DNA of 22,960 nucleotides. Source: Chalciporus piperatus (Eukaryota > Basidiomycota > Agaricomycetes > Boletales > Boletaceae). Of the stretch, positions 8,766 through 18,544 are shown piece by piece. The translations under genes were made by a program, and so were the position numbers. Numbering within the stretch: the stretch's first letter is position 1; each line of letters starts with the position of its first letter. The notes beneath the pieces are model-generated. The model saw only the letters and a program-made list of their open reading frames with translations, made no database searches and was not told the origin of the DNA. The DNA is taken from NCBI GenBank assembly GCA_038093975.1, contig JBBPTG010000336.1, positions 1 to 22,960 on the forward strand, given 5' to 3'.

Positions 8766-10400
8766 ATGGCATACTGGCAAACGCCAATATTGCAGGTCAC
8801 TCTGTCGTGTCTTCGCTTGGTTGTGTTATTGACTTTGAAACTTGAAATACAGCAAGCACCCAGCGTGTTGTCTGGTGACGATCTCCAAAGGATAGAAGCA
8901 GAGGTCAACTCCACAGTAGAGGTCAAATTGACGCTCTACGAGGAGCTTGCGAAGCGCTACCACGACCATCCTTACTTTTTAGTCAGGATTGCCGCTGTGT
9001 ACGAATCATCCCGTTGCTTCTCGATGGCCGAGAACCTCTATCGAACGGTAAGTGCGTCCTCAAGTTGACCGTCTGCGTCACAGCTAGTGTTCACTGCCAT
9101 ATACAGACACGAAGCAAAATCCATGAGATGGATCTCGTTGATCGAGTTTTGGAGGCGTCTATCGAAAAAGTAACTCGCGAAGCCCTGCGAGCTGCTAAGA
9201 TGTATCTGGACACCGATCGACATGCCGCGAGTAAGGGTTGGAATTCTCATCCAACCGAAGACCTTTTAACGTCTGTAATCCAAGGACTTTTTAGACAACT
9301 CTGGCAGAATACACACAAACACCGTTTCCCAATGGCGCTGCCACCCCTCCCAGAGGGTCATGAACAAGTTTTTCGCGAGTGGAGTAACATGGCCTCCGAT
9401 GTGTCCGCCAAATATCTCACCAAGCTCGCTATCGATACGAACGAGGTTGAGAACGCATTCCGTTTGACCCCCCAAGTGCGTACCCAGTGGTTCAGTCTAC
9501 TCCATCTCGCTCACAACCTTTCAGTCAACTCAAGATCTTATTCGTCATGGGATCTCTGAGAGTACCATCCTTTCTCACCCGGAGAGTCTTTTGCGTGACA
9601 CCCGCAAGATCAAGGATATCCTGTGTGACACTACTGCGGTTTGTAATGCTACCGCCGCTGCTCACGATCCATGCTTACTAGCACTTATTTCGATAGGCGT
9701 ATGACCTCCTGAGGCCTCTGCTTACAGGTCCGGAAGTCACGTTGACCCCAGAATTCCTTTGTGAAATCCATGCACGACTCATGAAGACGGCCAGGTTCAA
9801 CCCAGATGGCACTGAAACCACCGTTGCCGGCAAAACTCGAACTTTTACTCGAACGAACGTCGCCGTTCGGGGATCTCAATGTTGCCCTTTCCCGCAGGTT
9901 GACCGGGAGCTGGAGCATATATGTAGGATGGCCAACGCAAGGGTTTCGTACGCTTTCACCTCAGACAAGTGTTCTGACGCCTGCTTTTAGCAATGGATTT
10001 CGTCATGGGGGAACCCGTTTGAGACAGCGAGCTGGATCCATCTTATTTTCGTCCAATGCCACCCGTTTGAAGTGAGCGCTCGACAATTGGTTTTCGAACA
10101 CGCTCGTATTAATTCAATCGTTGACGGTATAGGACGGAAATGGTCGGTTGGGTCGTATGTTGGCCTCTATTCCCCTCATGAGACACCGATATCCCCCGAT
10201 CGTCATCTCTCTTGAAGATCGTAAAGACTACTTCGACGCGATCAAAAAGGTATGGGACCTGAGTCAATTCGGATCCTCCTCGACCATTTGTATGCTGACC
10301 ATTGATCCATTGGTAGGCTTTTGATAACGATCATGGGCCCTTTGTCGACTGCATATTGAAGGGCATGCAGGATACCCTCGAGGTGAAATGTTTATCGTAG
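8766..10400 (+). CDS. Fic/Fido-domain protein (predicted protein AMPylase-like)
   Basis: Fic proteins transfer AMP or other phosphate-linked groups to hydroxyl side chains of target proteins. The model uses exons 8766-8795, 8853-9047, 9107-9475, 9525-9638, 9697-9942, 9991-10071, 10133-10249 and 10317-10400 (411 residues). Every junction from 9047 onward is phase 0. The catalytic motif HPFEDGNGRLGR is complete, matching HPFx(D/E)GNGRxxR, with His in one exon (ends 10071) and DGNGR in the next (starts 10133). Upstream are typical Fido elements: LTPEFLCEIHARLM and ANARQWISSWGNPFETASWIH. The N-terminal part (about residues 15-75) is helical and TPR-like. I see no inhibitory (S/T)xxxE(G/N) helix with certainty. 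The first proposed intron (8796-8852, 57 bp) has no stop and a multiple of three, so retention would add a hydrophobic 19-residue segment. The gene converges on the F-box gene, 79 bp away. Target and localisation are unknown. Confidence 0.8.
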
Positions 10401-10479
10401 TGGTACGTGGAAACAAACTATAGCATAAATACTTGTACTATCACCGTTTTCTCTCGAATGACCTTTAATTCTAACAACT

Positions 10480-11996
10480 TCAAGCTGAATTGAACATATC
10501 CCATGGCGCGTCACGATCAAGATAATCATCGGCGGTTGCAACAACCTGAATCTGCCCACTTATGGTCAACAGATCACCGGATTGGGTAGGAAGACTTCGG
10601 TTCAGAACGACCTGCAAGCTAGAGGGTGTAAGGCTACGTGCACGTCGTAATTCGCACCATTTGTACAAATCGGAATCCCCAAATTTTTCAAGGGGTAGAT
10701 GCACCCGAGTGCATCGCAGATTCTTCCAACACTGAAAGAGCGGGTCCTCCCGGGAGTCGTGTTCTTCGAGAAGCTTTTTGCAGAGGGTGAGTGCTTTGTG
10801 GTCCAGGCTGAGGTTTGCGATGTTTGGGATGGCCTTGCCGAACCACCGGATGTCCTTGGTGCTATCACTGACATTGTAGAGTCTTGCAGTAGTGACCGTT
10901 GGATATCTGGGCATTCCGTCCGACAATAACTTGACCCAAATATTTCTGTCAATGCCGGTGCCATAGCTGTCACTGCGGTTGTCCTTCTCCAATCTTGTGA
11001 TCTCAATCACTTGCAACGCTGGAGCAGATATCATGGAGAGCAACTTCTCCAGTACGATACTTTTTTGGTCGAAAGGATTGGAGACGAAATAGATGGTGAA
11101 GTGCTGCAAGTGAGTAAGGGGGAGGGTCTTGACGTTAGCCGAGTCTCCGAAAGTAATCGATTCAATACCCAGACGCAGTGTCTGCAATTTTGTCGTGTGT
11201 GATAACGTACGCCACAGGGACTCGGAGGACACTTTGCGCTCCCAGTGCCAATGAAAGTAAGGTGCTGCAAGTTTGGGGCAACGAGTTCTTTGGGCATGTG
11301 TACGCGAATGAGGATGAGAGTGTGGAGATTGTCTTGGTGACTCGGGAAGGCTGGGAAAATGTCTGGCGGACGATAGCTCTGCATATTGGCCACCATACGT
11401 ATATATTGGAGTGATTTTGCATGTTTCTGAGTCCAGAGTGGGATTCCATTGTCTGCGCCAGGATCTGATATATCCACTTGCAGCTTCTGCCATCGATGAG
11501 CCTCTTGGCCGAGTGTGTGCAAGAGCGCTTGAATACCCTTGCAATCATCTCCATTCTTGAAGTGGCTGATGTCAAGCATCAAGTCAGCGGATCGAGAGAT
11601 ATAGGGCTGGAGGTTATAGCTGCGACAGTGATCGAGAATGATGTGTGTCCAGAGTCTCGGGTTCGCGAGCATGATGCTCCTCCATCTACGGCAGACGGAT
11701 GCCAACATGAGCGGCATTGGATAAGGAAAGGGCTGTAGATCCCCCGGAACGAAACTGACGACGAAGAGAAAGATGATGGAGAGAACCTCTGGGTAAAGAG
11801 TAGAAATAGGCAGGAGCATATTTTTGCGCCCGTTGATCTGGGCCTGGTTTTTTGCAACGACGTTCTGAAGTTCATCGAGTCGTTGTGTGAGCCCCTCTCT
11901 CTGTGATTGAAGCTCTGATATTTCCGACTGCAAGCCTGAGGTGTGCTGCCACTGAAACTCGCCATGGAAGATGACCTGCAGTTTTTTTAGTGTCAT
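10480..11996 (-). pseudogene. F-box/LRR-like protein gene with one frameshift
   Basis: F-box proteins select substrates for SCF ubiquitin ligases by binding Skp1. The preferred start (11996, MTLKKLQVIF) precedes a coiled-coil segment (LQSEISELQSQREGL) and an F-box-like region around residues 60-110 (LPISTLYPEVLSIIFLFV ... VCRRWRSIMLANPRLW), the usual layout in mushrooms. An in-frame ATG at 12119 would add 41 basic residues and is less likely. After the segment ELVAPNLQHLTF the protein continues in another frame as HWHWERKVSSESLW, a single-base loss in a short T run (A run on plus) near 11253-11257. With that corrected, the product is about 505 residues of degenerate leucine-rich sequence ending at 10480. 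It could be a sequencing error or a very young pseudogene, as no other break is seen. Confidence 0.7.
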
Positions 11997-12543
11997 GATT
12001 GTATGGTCAATCAAGCCTCTATACCTAACGCATTTGGAACTCCTCCTGCTAGAAAGGCGTCTTTGGATGTCGCTGCGGATAGACGGACGGAGTAGGAAGG
12101 TTGGATTGCTCGCAATCAAATGTACATGACAGGCTGACTAAGCTAGATGTCGCGGACGGCTATTAAGTGAGAGCGAGGTGAGAGACAAAGATCGGGTGGA
12201 AGCGCGCAGCGCTTTCCGGTCCCAAACGAATGCAAGATCCTGTCGAGGGAGGCGTGAGCTGCGAGGGCGGGTGGGACAAGCCTCGCAGGAAACGACTTCT
12301 CGGGAAATGCTATCGCGCTTGGGACCCCAGGCGGGAATGCATATTTGCGAGGCACCGAAAAACGTGAGTTTGAGGTCAGGGTGTGGAGGGTGGGTGCGAC
12401 GAAAAGAAGTGGCGAACGAGCGAGGATGGCCGAGCGAGGTAGTGGAAGCACGGGAAGAAGAGGAAGTGCGCCGCTTACCTTCGCTTGTCCAAAGACAACA
12501 CTCTGTGACTCCGCTCGTGCCTCGCTGCGTCACAGAGCCACAC
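11997..12543. other. Intergenic region, GC- and purine-rich
   Basis: No supported gene is seen. Between 12138 and 12627 both strands stay open for about 150 codons, but the products are Arg/Ser-rich and lack domain features, as expected from stop-poor purine-rich DNA. The part next to 11996 should hold the promoter of the F-box gene. Confidence 0.3.
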
Positions 12544-12547
12544 TTTA

Positions 12548-12786
12548 CAGCCGTTTTCATATCGATAGACCACAGCATCAAAAATATACATCCAGGTGGA
12601 CTTTCTAATCAACTAGCCGAAGCCTAAGAATGATGATATATGAAAGCAAAAAAAAAAGAAACACTGCATAAAACAAAGCATAACGGCTCCTACAGACAGC
12701 AAGTGACAGGTGAGTAGACTCAAAATTCCGACTCCGCCTGTCTGTGTATTTTCAACCAGGTAGGCCTATCGATATGAAAACGGCTG
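12548..12786. mobile_element. MITE-like inverted-repeat element, TA-flanked
   Basis: Perfect inverted repeats CAGCCGTTTTCATATCGATA (12548-12567) and its complement (12767-12786) bound a 239 bp stretch. Both are flanked by TA (12546-12547 and 12787-12788), the target duplication of Tc1/mariner elements. The similarity continues inward in weaker form for about 35 more bases (AAAATA.ACA..CAGG.GGA on each arm). There is no coding frame inside, so this would be a non-autonomous element. The perfect repeat in fact includes TTTA/TAAA, so the outer boundary is not certain. Confidence 0.65.
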
Positions 12787-12790
12787 TAAA

Positions 12791-12943
12791 TGCAAAGTTC
12801 ATGACTATTTGCTTTAATAAACAGAGAACTCCACTAGCAGGGACCGAAAAAGAAGCAGCCGGCCGCTAGTCGAGCACGAATGTCCGGCTTTCCATAAATA
12901 TGGGACAATATCTAACGAAGGGACAGAGTCGTTTATCTATAAT
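12791..12943. other. Short spacer 3' of the F-box gene
   Basis: This 153 bp gap should contain the 3' UTR of the minus-strand F-box gene. I see no further structure. Confidence 0.3.
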
Positions 12944-14385
12944 TCAAGCCTCAACATCCTCTGCTTCCGTATACAAAGCCTTGTCAACGATCATATCCAG
13001 CTGCACACTCGGTATGCTGAAAGTCCTTCCCTGAAAACCCAGAGATCTCTCCCATTTCCATCTCTCAAGCTCCTCCAACGCCCACTCCGACCATTCCTTA
13101 CACACATCTACACTTTCTAGATCGAGATCTTCTAAACAGGGAAGAAGCCTAGGATACTGAATGAACGCATTCATAGCGTGCAAAATCGTTCGAGAAGTGA
13201 TGGGACCGGTGCAGGATCTTCCCCGAATGACCAGATGTTTCAACGATGGAAAGAAGCAGAGGAAGATGAACGCGGTGCTCGGGCTCGTGAACGCGTTTCC
13301 TCGAACCCTCAGAACGTCGATGTGATTGAGCGAAGCGACCCCCGCACTTATGAGACTATCCACGGCAACGGAGTCGGGCGAAAGAACTTGTCCATGCATC
13401 TCGAGCGTCGTCAAGCTCGGGAAAGAAGATATGATATGGTGAAAGACCGTCGCGGAGATGATCAATGAACCGTCTTTTTGAGGGGGTGCACTCCAAACGA
13501 GCGTGGTGAGATTGAGTCCAATTCCCCAGGGTAGTCTGTTGGCGTTGTGAGCGCTCATGACATTGGTTAACTCGAGGATTTCTAAGCCGGGTGCATTCTT
13601 CCCATCGAAGAAGCAGGCTCTCGACCATGTCGCGCACAGGTTACCATTCATCGAGACTCGACGTAGGGCAGGAAACTTGGATCCGCGTCCAGTCCATGTT
13701 TGAAGGACGAAATTGATGAACGAGCTGCACTCGGTAGCATTGATGGTGACGGACCGGACCCTGCTACAGGCTGCCATAGGATCCGTTTCCGTCGTCGAAA
13801 GAATTGAATGGAGCTGAGCGGTGAGTGTTGTGATCGACAGTGGTCCTGACGCAGGGATAGGGCTTCGGAACGGCCACTGGTGCACCACAATGTCGATTGG
13901 AAAGGGGGAAGAGATCCTCAGATGCTCCTTCAATGCGGTTATTGAATGGAACGGTGCGAGGTGGATGTGCCTCCAGAGAACCGGGCAGGAAAACACGGTT
14001 TCTCGCCAAACTCGGCAAACCTGTGCGAGTCTTCTTGGAGGGCTCATCAACATGGTGTTGTTGGCGCCTTTACTTTGACAGCGACATGACGAAGACTCGG
14101 AGGTGACCACATCGTCAAGGATGATGACAAGAATCTCTTCTGGGACTCGGAGAACTTGAATGGTCTTGGATGCGGCATCATCTGATTTATCCGGCGCCAC
14201 GTTCGACGCTGAGAGTGACACAGAGACTGATTCATTCTTTGTCGCTTCGGTCGCCTGTGCACCAGCTCCTCTGCAACAAACGATGATTTGATGAGATCCG
14301 CAAAGAAGAGGTCCTACAGAAACCGTACTTACCCCAAATCCTCCATAGCCCCCTCGGTCGTGCTTGCAAACAAGAGAACATCCAT
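12944..14385 (-). CDS. F-box protein, intact, two exons
   Basis: This is a predicted SCF ubiquitin ligase substrate receptor of 459 residues. Exon 1 (14333-14385, start MDVLLFASTT) is joined by a 62 bp GTAAGT intron (14271-14332, phase 2) to exon 2 (12944-14270). The alternative start at 14221 inside exon 2 is less likely because the upstream exon is in phase. An F-box-like region at about residues 50-115 reads LRVPEEILVIILDDVV, then a polar insert rich in Ser/Cys, then LAQVCRVWRETVFSCPVLWRHI. The insert is longer than usual. The rest is degenerate leucine-rich-repeat-like (LEILELTNV, LTTLEMHG, LKHLVIRG, LEDLDLESV). There is no frameshift. It does not share clear sequence with the neighbouring F-box gene beyond the F-box. 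The target is unknown. Confidence 0.75.
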
Positions 14386-14847
14386 GCGGTTACGAAGAGC
14401 GAGGTGAGAACACATGATCAATCTCATTCTTGCGCCTGATTGAGATATTCTGAGGTGCCCCGAGAGTTCGTGGGTGAGCTTTGAAGCGTTGGGGCGACGT
14501 TACTCGCAACCTGAGCGACACGACTTGAAGGGGAGGTCTCGCCTTACCGGGGGCTATATTGAAACACGTTTTCTGAACTAAGTTACGACATTATTGAACC
14601 CTGACGCATTTCGCTGTCATTTTTGTGGGATCTCGTCCGCGATACGTGCTGTACTTTCGAGAAACAACGTCTAGACTGCGAAACTTACAGTAAATATTCT
14701 TCGACGAGTTTATAGTTGGCGATAGCTATGGGGGCCTTGATGTTGTGTCCAGGAAAATAATCAATTGCCCGATGTGGTTGTCACGGTACGAGTCAGAACA
14801 TAGGGGTTACTGTAGGAACGAAACTCGGATGTGCATCATGCATTACT
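14386..14847. promoter_or_regulatory. Divergent promoter region, F-box gene and deaminase relic
   Basis: The 462 bp between two divergent start codons holds no supported gene. It presumably carried promoters for both neighbours. No TATA box or repeat stands out. Confidence 0.3.
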
Positions 14848-16296
14848 ATGGATGATACCGCTACTTTCATTGAAACACGCAATGTCGACCTCGGTGAGTG
14901 CAAATCCGAACACCAGGGACTGGCAGGGATAATCACCCCGTACTTATTTCTCATTTCTACATAGGAAACTGTATCGTTGGATGTTTGTACTCGGTTCATT
15001 CCTCTTAATTCCTTGTTGACTCACGATTCTAAACAGCACCAACAGACAAATGTCATGGGCAATCTCGCCTTGCTCCGGTACCTTTGCACCTTAACACCCT
15101 CTCCTTTCTTAACTCCCAATGAAGCAATGAAAAATGACAAGATGACCCGAATTCTCAGCTGGGTAGCCGCCTCCTTCGTTCGGGAGGCTGAAGGAGACAC
15201 GGTTGCCACAGCTCTGGTCACCTCACATCCAGGAATCAAACTATATATCGCAGCAAATCGCGGCAAGTCTGAGCCCTAGGACATGAAAAACATTGATGCC
15301 TTTCTAACTGTCCTTCGAAAAGCCATGCGCACATATCATGACAACGATATTGACACTGCTACCTTCCTGCTTTTCGAGCACGCGACCATCACCTCAATTT
15401 CACACATTGAGCGTGAGATGGAGAACATCACGACGATGGTCAATGAGCGTCCACAGATCCCACAGACATTAGGCGCTGCTGACTCACAGAAAGGAGGGGA
15501 TATCTTCGAGACCCTGGTCAAGGCGTGAGCCGAGTCTCCTGCTTCGCCAAAATAAGATCTGTTGCTTGCTGGGGTCTTCAAAGACATTTACAACACGGGT
15601 GCGGAATCAGGGCCGGGTGACATGCTTCTCAAGGTTTTCCATGACCTCATCGCCGCCTGCGATGATATGTTTCCGCCGCACGCTTGTCTTTATGCTGAAG
15701 CAATGGCCTGCAGCCGATTCTTCAACACTCTCCCCTCTTCCCAGATCACACTTGATATCCCCAAACTGGGCCTGGAATGGCTGTTGAGGCTCAATCGCCG
15801 CATCTGGCATGTCGCCCATTACCTCGCTGATGCGCAGTTGCTCGTCATGGAAGGATTCAAGATGTTCATGAGGACTCTTGGGCCCGATCTTCAAGACTTC
15901 CTTGCCAGTGGCCCAGGGATCAGTATTGAGTGGGTGGGAGATATCGCCGAACTACCGGCCCAACATGGAGTACCGTTTCAGTGGCCGTTCTCCGCCAAAA
16001 ATCGCCTCGAACAGTTTCTCTCCGCACGCCTCCCCGACGTCTCGCTTTCAACAGACGGCAGCACTCTCGACTCCCAGGTTTTCCAGACAGGCGATACCGT
16101 CGTCCCTCGTCTTCACTGCGAGTTACAGCTTATCCGCTACTTGAAGGAGAACAACATTCGAGTTCATGGCATGGCAATAGGAGTCAGCAAGCTACCGTGC
16201 TTCGGATGTGCTGCATATGTCTTTGCATCCCACAACGACATGTGGTCAATCTATCCGCATTGGAACATCAGGAAAAGCTTCCCGCGCGAAATGTGA
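14848..16296 (+). pseudogene. OTT_1508-like deaminase family relic with three in-frame stops
   Basis: The C-terminal part holds a cytidine-deaminase-fold signature: HCELQLIRYL (HxE, catalytic Glu and zinc ligand) followed about 25 residues later by SKLPCFGCAAYV (PCxxC, zinc ligands). The arrangement is that of the OTT_1508-like deaminases found in large numbers in fungi; substrates are unknown. The model is exons 14848-14893, 14965-14993 and 15037-16296, 445 codons in phase. Within the last exon the single frame is interrupted by TAG (15277), TGA (15526) and TAA (15553), yet protein-like sequence continues after each. Each stop is one C-to-T change from CAG, CGA and CAA. A GTGAGC at 15525 looks like a donor, but no acceptor nearby restores the frame. 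The active-site residues survive. The protein also ends soon after the PCxxC motif, so the 3' end may be lost. Confidence 0.65.
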
Positions 16297-16433
16297 ACAA
16301 ATGTCCGAAAAGTCTACATTTCGAGCCAAATGTAGGTTATTCCTAGGAATTGACGAGACACGAGTATCATTACAACTCAAAGTTTGCATGTGAATGGTCA
16401 TACTAAGTACTGTAGCGTAAGTATGGTAGTAGT

Positions 16434-17050
16434 GTTACGGTTCATTACGATTATCTCACCTTCACAGACATTCTTTGGACTTCAACGTTTCGTTCCATTC
16501 GATCTTATCTAATCTCTCTCATCTTATCTTTCAGACACGTGCTCATTCACTTTCACTCTTCGCACGGTCGCCCCTTATGGTTATATTCATTCCCACGCAC
16601 TGCCTTACCTTGACAGTTAATCTCCGTGCTGCGCATGGCTATGCCACAGCCTTTCACCTCATGTACTTCATTTCCGCTATCTCGGCTATGCCTCACAGCC
16701 TCCTTATCTCGCTTCTACTCTCATGGGTTCAGGGTAACTCTTTATTTAGTTATAGTACATACAAACATGTACAAACACATAGGATAGTATATAAACCCCA
16801 AGGAACTGCTGGTAACCCCAGCTTAGTTCACTTGGTCTTTCCCCAAGACTCAACCGTTCTATCTCAGTTGTTCTCCACTCTCTTCTTCTAAACCGCTTCA
16901 CTTGGCGATAGTGTAGACCTGATCTCAATACGAGTTTTGGGTCGTTTCACTTGAACTAAGCTTCTTTCTATCACCTCTACGCTATCGTTCTCCACCGCTT
17001 CATCGCGTCGCAAGTGCGTGGACAATCTCTCGCTCAAGTACCTACGTTAA
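16434..17050 (+). mobile_element. Probable 5' LTR of a Ty3/gypsy element
   Basis: It begins TGTTACG, as does the solo LTR at 6617-7086. A TATATAAACCCC box at 16791 lies about 260 bp before the proposed end, matching the solo LTR's spacing. The 3' edge is uncertain: the sequence ends ...CTACGTTAACG rather than a clean CA. The second LTR lies outside the window, so no LTR-LTR comparison is possible. The 16297-16433 stretch before it is the tail of the deaminase relic with nothing else visible. Confidence 0.45.
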
Positions 17051-17836
17051 CGTGACCTCGTAGTGTACTTCCCATCTTTTCACGCCACTCTTCTCCCTTT
17101 CCGGTCCGGGAGGTACTCGCAAGCCGAGAACCTAGACCATCCTTACGTAGCCTCAGTAGTAGCTAGGCACGGACGGGTCACCGCGATCCCGACCATCGTT
17201 GAGACAGAGCCGGAGGCCGTTGCAGTTGCACGGATCCCAGTGGGTGAAGAAGAACCCGCTAGTCCCCTCTCACCATTCAGCCAGACGCTGAAAGGGTTCT
17301 CGGCCCTAGAGCCAGAGCAACTCTACTTTGGGAAAAATTCAGACGGAACTTACGCAACCTATCACGACGCAGCAACAGTTTACGCCCAGGGGCTACTGTT
17401 CAACGGGATACTAGGAGACTTCCACAGACCAGCGTCAGTCAGCCAGGAGTCACTCATCAGCGAAGAGTTCGACCCCAACGACCAAACGCCTATCGCCCCC
17501 TCGCTCCCACTCCCCGCTCTATCCCCGTTAGTCGTACCACGTGGGTTGTCAGAGAAGGCACCCTCGTTGCAGAAAACCGCATCCGCTACCTCTAGTGTCA
17601 AGAGAAGACTCGAAGAGTTTGACGAAGAGGTTAGAACCCCAAAGAGACAGCTAGACCCCATCACAGGACCAGAGAGACCTGTACCGGCTAGGCCGATCAA
17701 AAAGATAAAGATCCCCGCCGCCTTCCGGAGAAAAGTAATACGCACTTGGGTAGGAGACATAAACGATCCAGAGAAGATCTCTAGAATAGTCCTACACGCC
17801 AAGCACCCCAAGCTTCCCCAACCTCGCTACAAGTAG
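17051..17836 (+). CDS. Methionine-free ORF upstream of gypsy gag
   Basis: The frame opens at 17051, directly after the probable LTR, and stays open for 261 codons to TAG at 17834, with no ATG at all (GTG at 17063 is the first near-cognate codon). The product looks real: a Pro/Glu/Ser-rich middle, a KRRLEEFDEEV helix, and a basic tail RPIKKIKIPAAFRRKVIRTW that could bind nucleic acid or serve as a nuclear signal. The family is not recognised. Translation would need a non-AUG start or splicing to an upstream ATG. The present stop codon is supplied by the end of the inserted hAT element; before insertion the frame ended one codon later at a TAG-TAG-TAA run just ahead of gag. Confidence 0.5.
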   Translation, partial: RDLVVYFPSFHATLLPFRSGRYSQAENLDHPYVASVVARHGRVTAIPTIVETEPEAVAVARIPVGEEEPASPLSPFSQTLKGFSALEPEQLYFGKNSDGTYATYHDAATVYAQGLLFNGILGDFHRPASVSQESLISEEFDPNDQTPIAPSLPLPALSPLVVPRGLSEKAPSLQKTASATSSVKRRLEEFDEEVRTPKRQLDPITGPERPVPARPIKKIKIPAAFRRKVIRTWVGDINDPEKISRIVLHAKHPKLPQPRYK

Positions 17837-18522
17837 TGTTTAAAAGTCCAGTTAAGTTAAGTTTTTATACCTCTTTTGACAAAACTGTAACTGTAACTGG
17901 TTATCAATTTCGGCAAAATCAGTTTAACTGAACTGAAACTCTACATAACTGTCATATCAGTTATGGTCCAGTTTGTGACCGGTTTGTGACTGGTTTTTTG
18001 TAATAACTGGACAAACATTAGAAAGCCCTGATTCGTAGCTTTAAAATGACCCCTGGATCATGTGATTTGGTTCAGTCCTTGTGAAGATATGCTCATTTTA
18101 TTATATTACCATGATTATCATATGTTTTGGTGGATATAGCATTGGAAGGGAGGTCAAGTTAAGTAAAATACAAGCAAATATGTAATCTCAGCAGTGCAAA
18201 TTAACATGTGTATTTGAGTTGAGTGTGTCTCAATCAGTCATTTCATCAATTTACTTCAATATTCAGAAAGAAAGTCAAATAAGGTCGGAAAAATTTGTAA
18301 AAAATCAGGAAAAATAGTGGTAGATGACCATATATAGGTTATTATTTATAACCAGTTATAACCAGTTTGTGTACAGTTTTGTAAAATTTTGGAAGTGACA
18401 AAACTGTAACTGAAACTGGACGTAACCAGTTACAATTTTTCACCCGGTTTCAGTTATATTTCGCTCCAGTTAAGTTAAGTTTTGGTTTTTTTCCAGTTAT
18501 GTAACTGGACTTTTAAACACTA
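17834..18522. mobile_element. Non-autonomous hAT-type element (689 bp) with 8 bp target duplication
   Basis: Terminal inverted repeats of 21 bp start TAGTGTTTAAAAGTCC at both ends, fitting the hAT terminal pattern (C/T)A(A/G)NG. The 8 bp GCTACAAG is duplicated at 17826-17833 and 18523-18530, the target size of hAT elements. The AT-rich interior has no transposase. It has many CCAGTTA/TAACTGG copies near both ends (for example 17884-17900 and 18402-18420), resembling subterminal transposase-binding repeats. CCAGTTAAGTTAAGTTTT also occurs near each end in the same orientation. Removing element plus one duplicate restores the junction between the upstream ORF and gag. Confidence 0.9.
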
Positions 18523-18544
18523 GCTACAAGTACTAGTAGTAACA

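Noticed and set aside
12138..12627. Two overlapping antisense frames of about 150 codons
   Set aside because: Both are Arg/Ser-rich with no domain or splice support, as expected in stop-poor purine-rich DNA; the minus frame also runs through the MITE end.
13178..13468. Plus-strand frame of 96 codons inside the second F-box gene
   Set aside because: It is antisense to a well-supported coding exon and is Arg/Glu-rich shadow sequence.
15525..15583. Intron (GTGAGC donor) to remove the TGA and TAA stops in the deaminase gene
   Set aside because: The candidate acceptors at 15556, 15583 and 15610 all leave the downstream frame out of phase.
16475..16891. 138-codon frame within the gypsy LTR
   Set aside because: It lies inside the LTR, crosses the TATA region, and has Ser/Leu-rich composition typical of random T/C-rich sequence.
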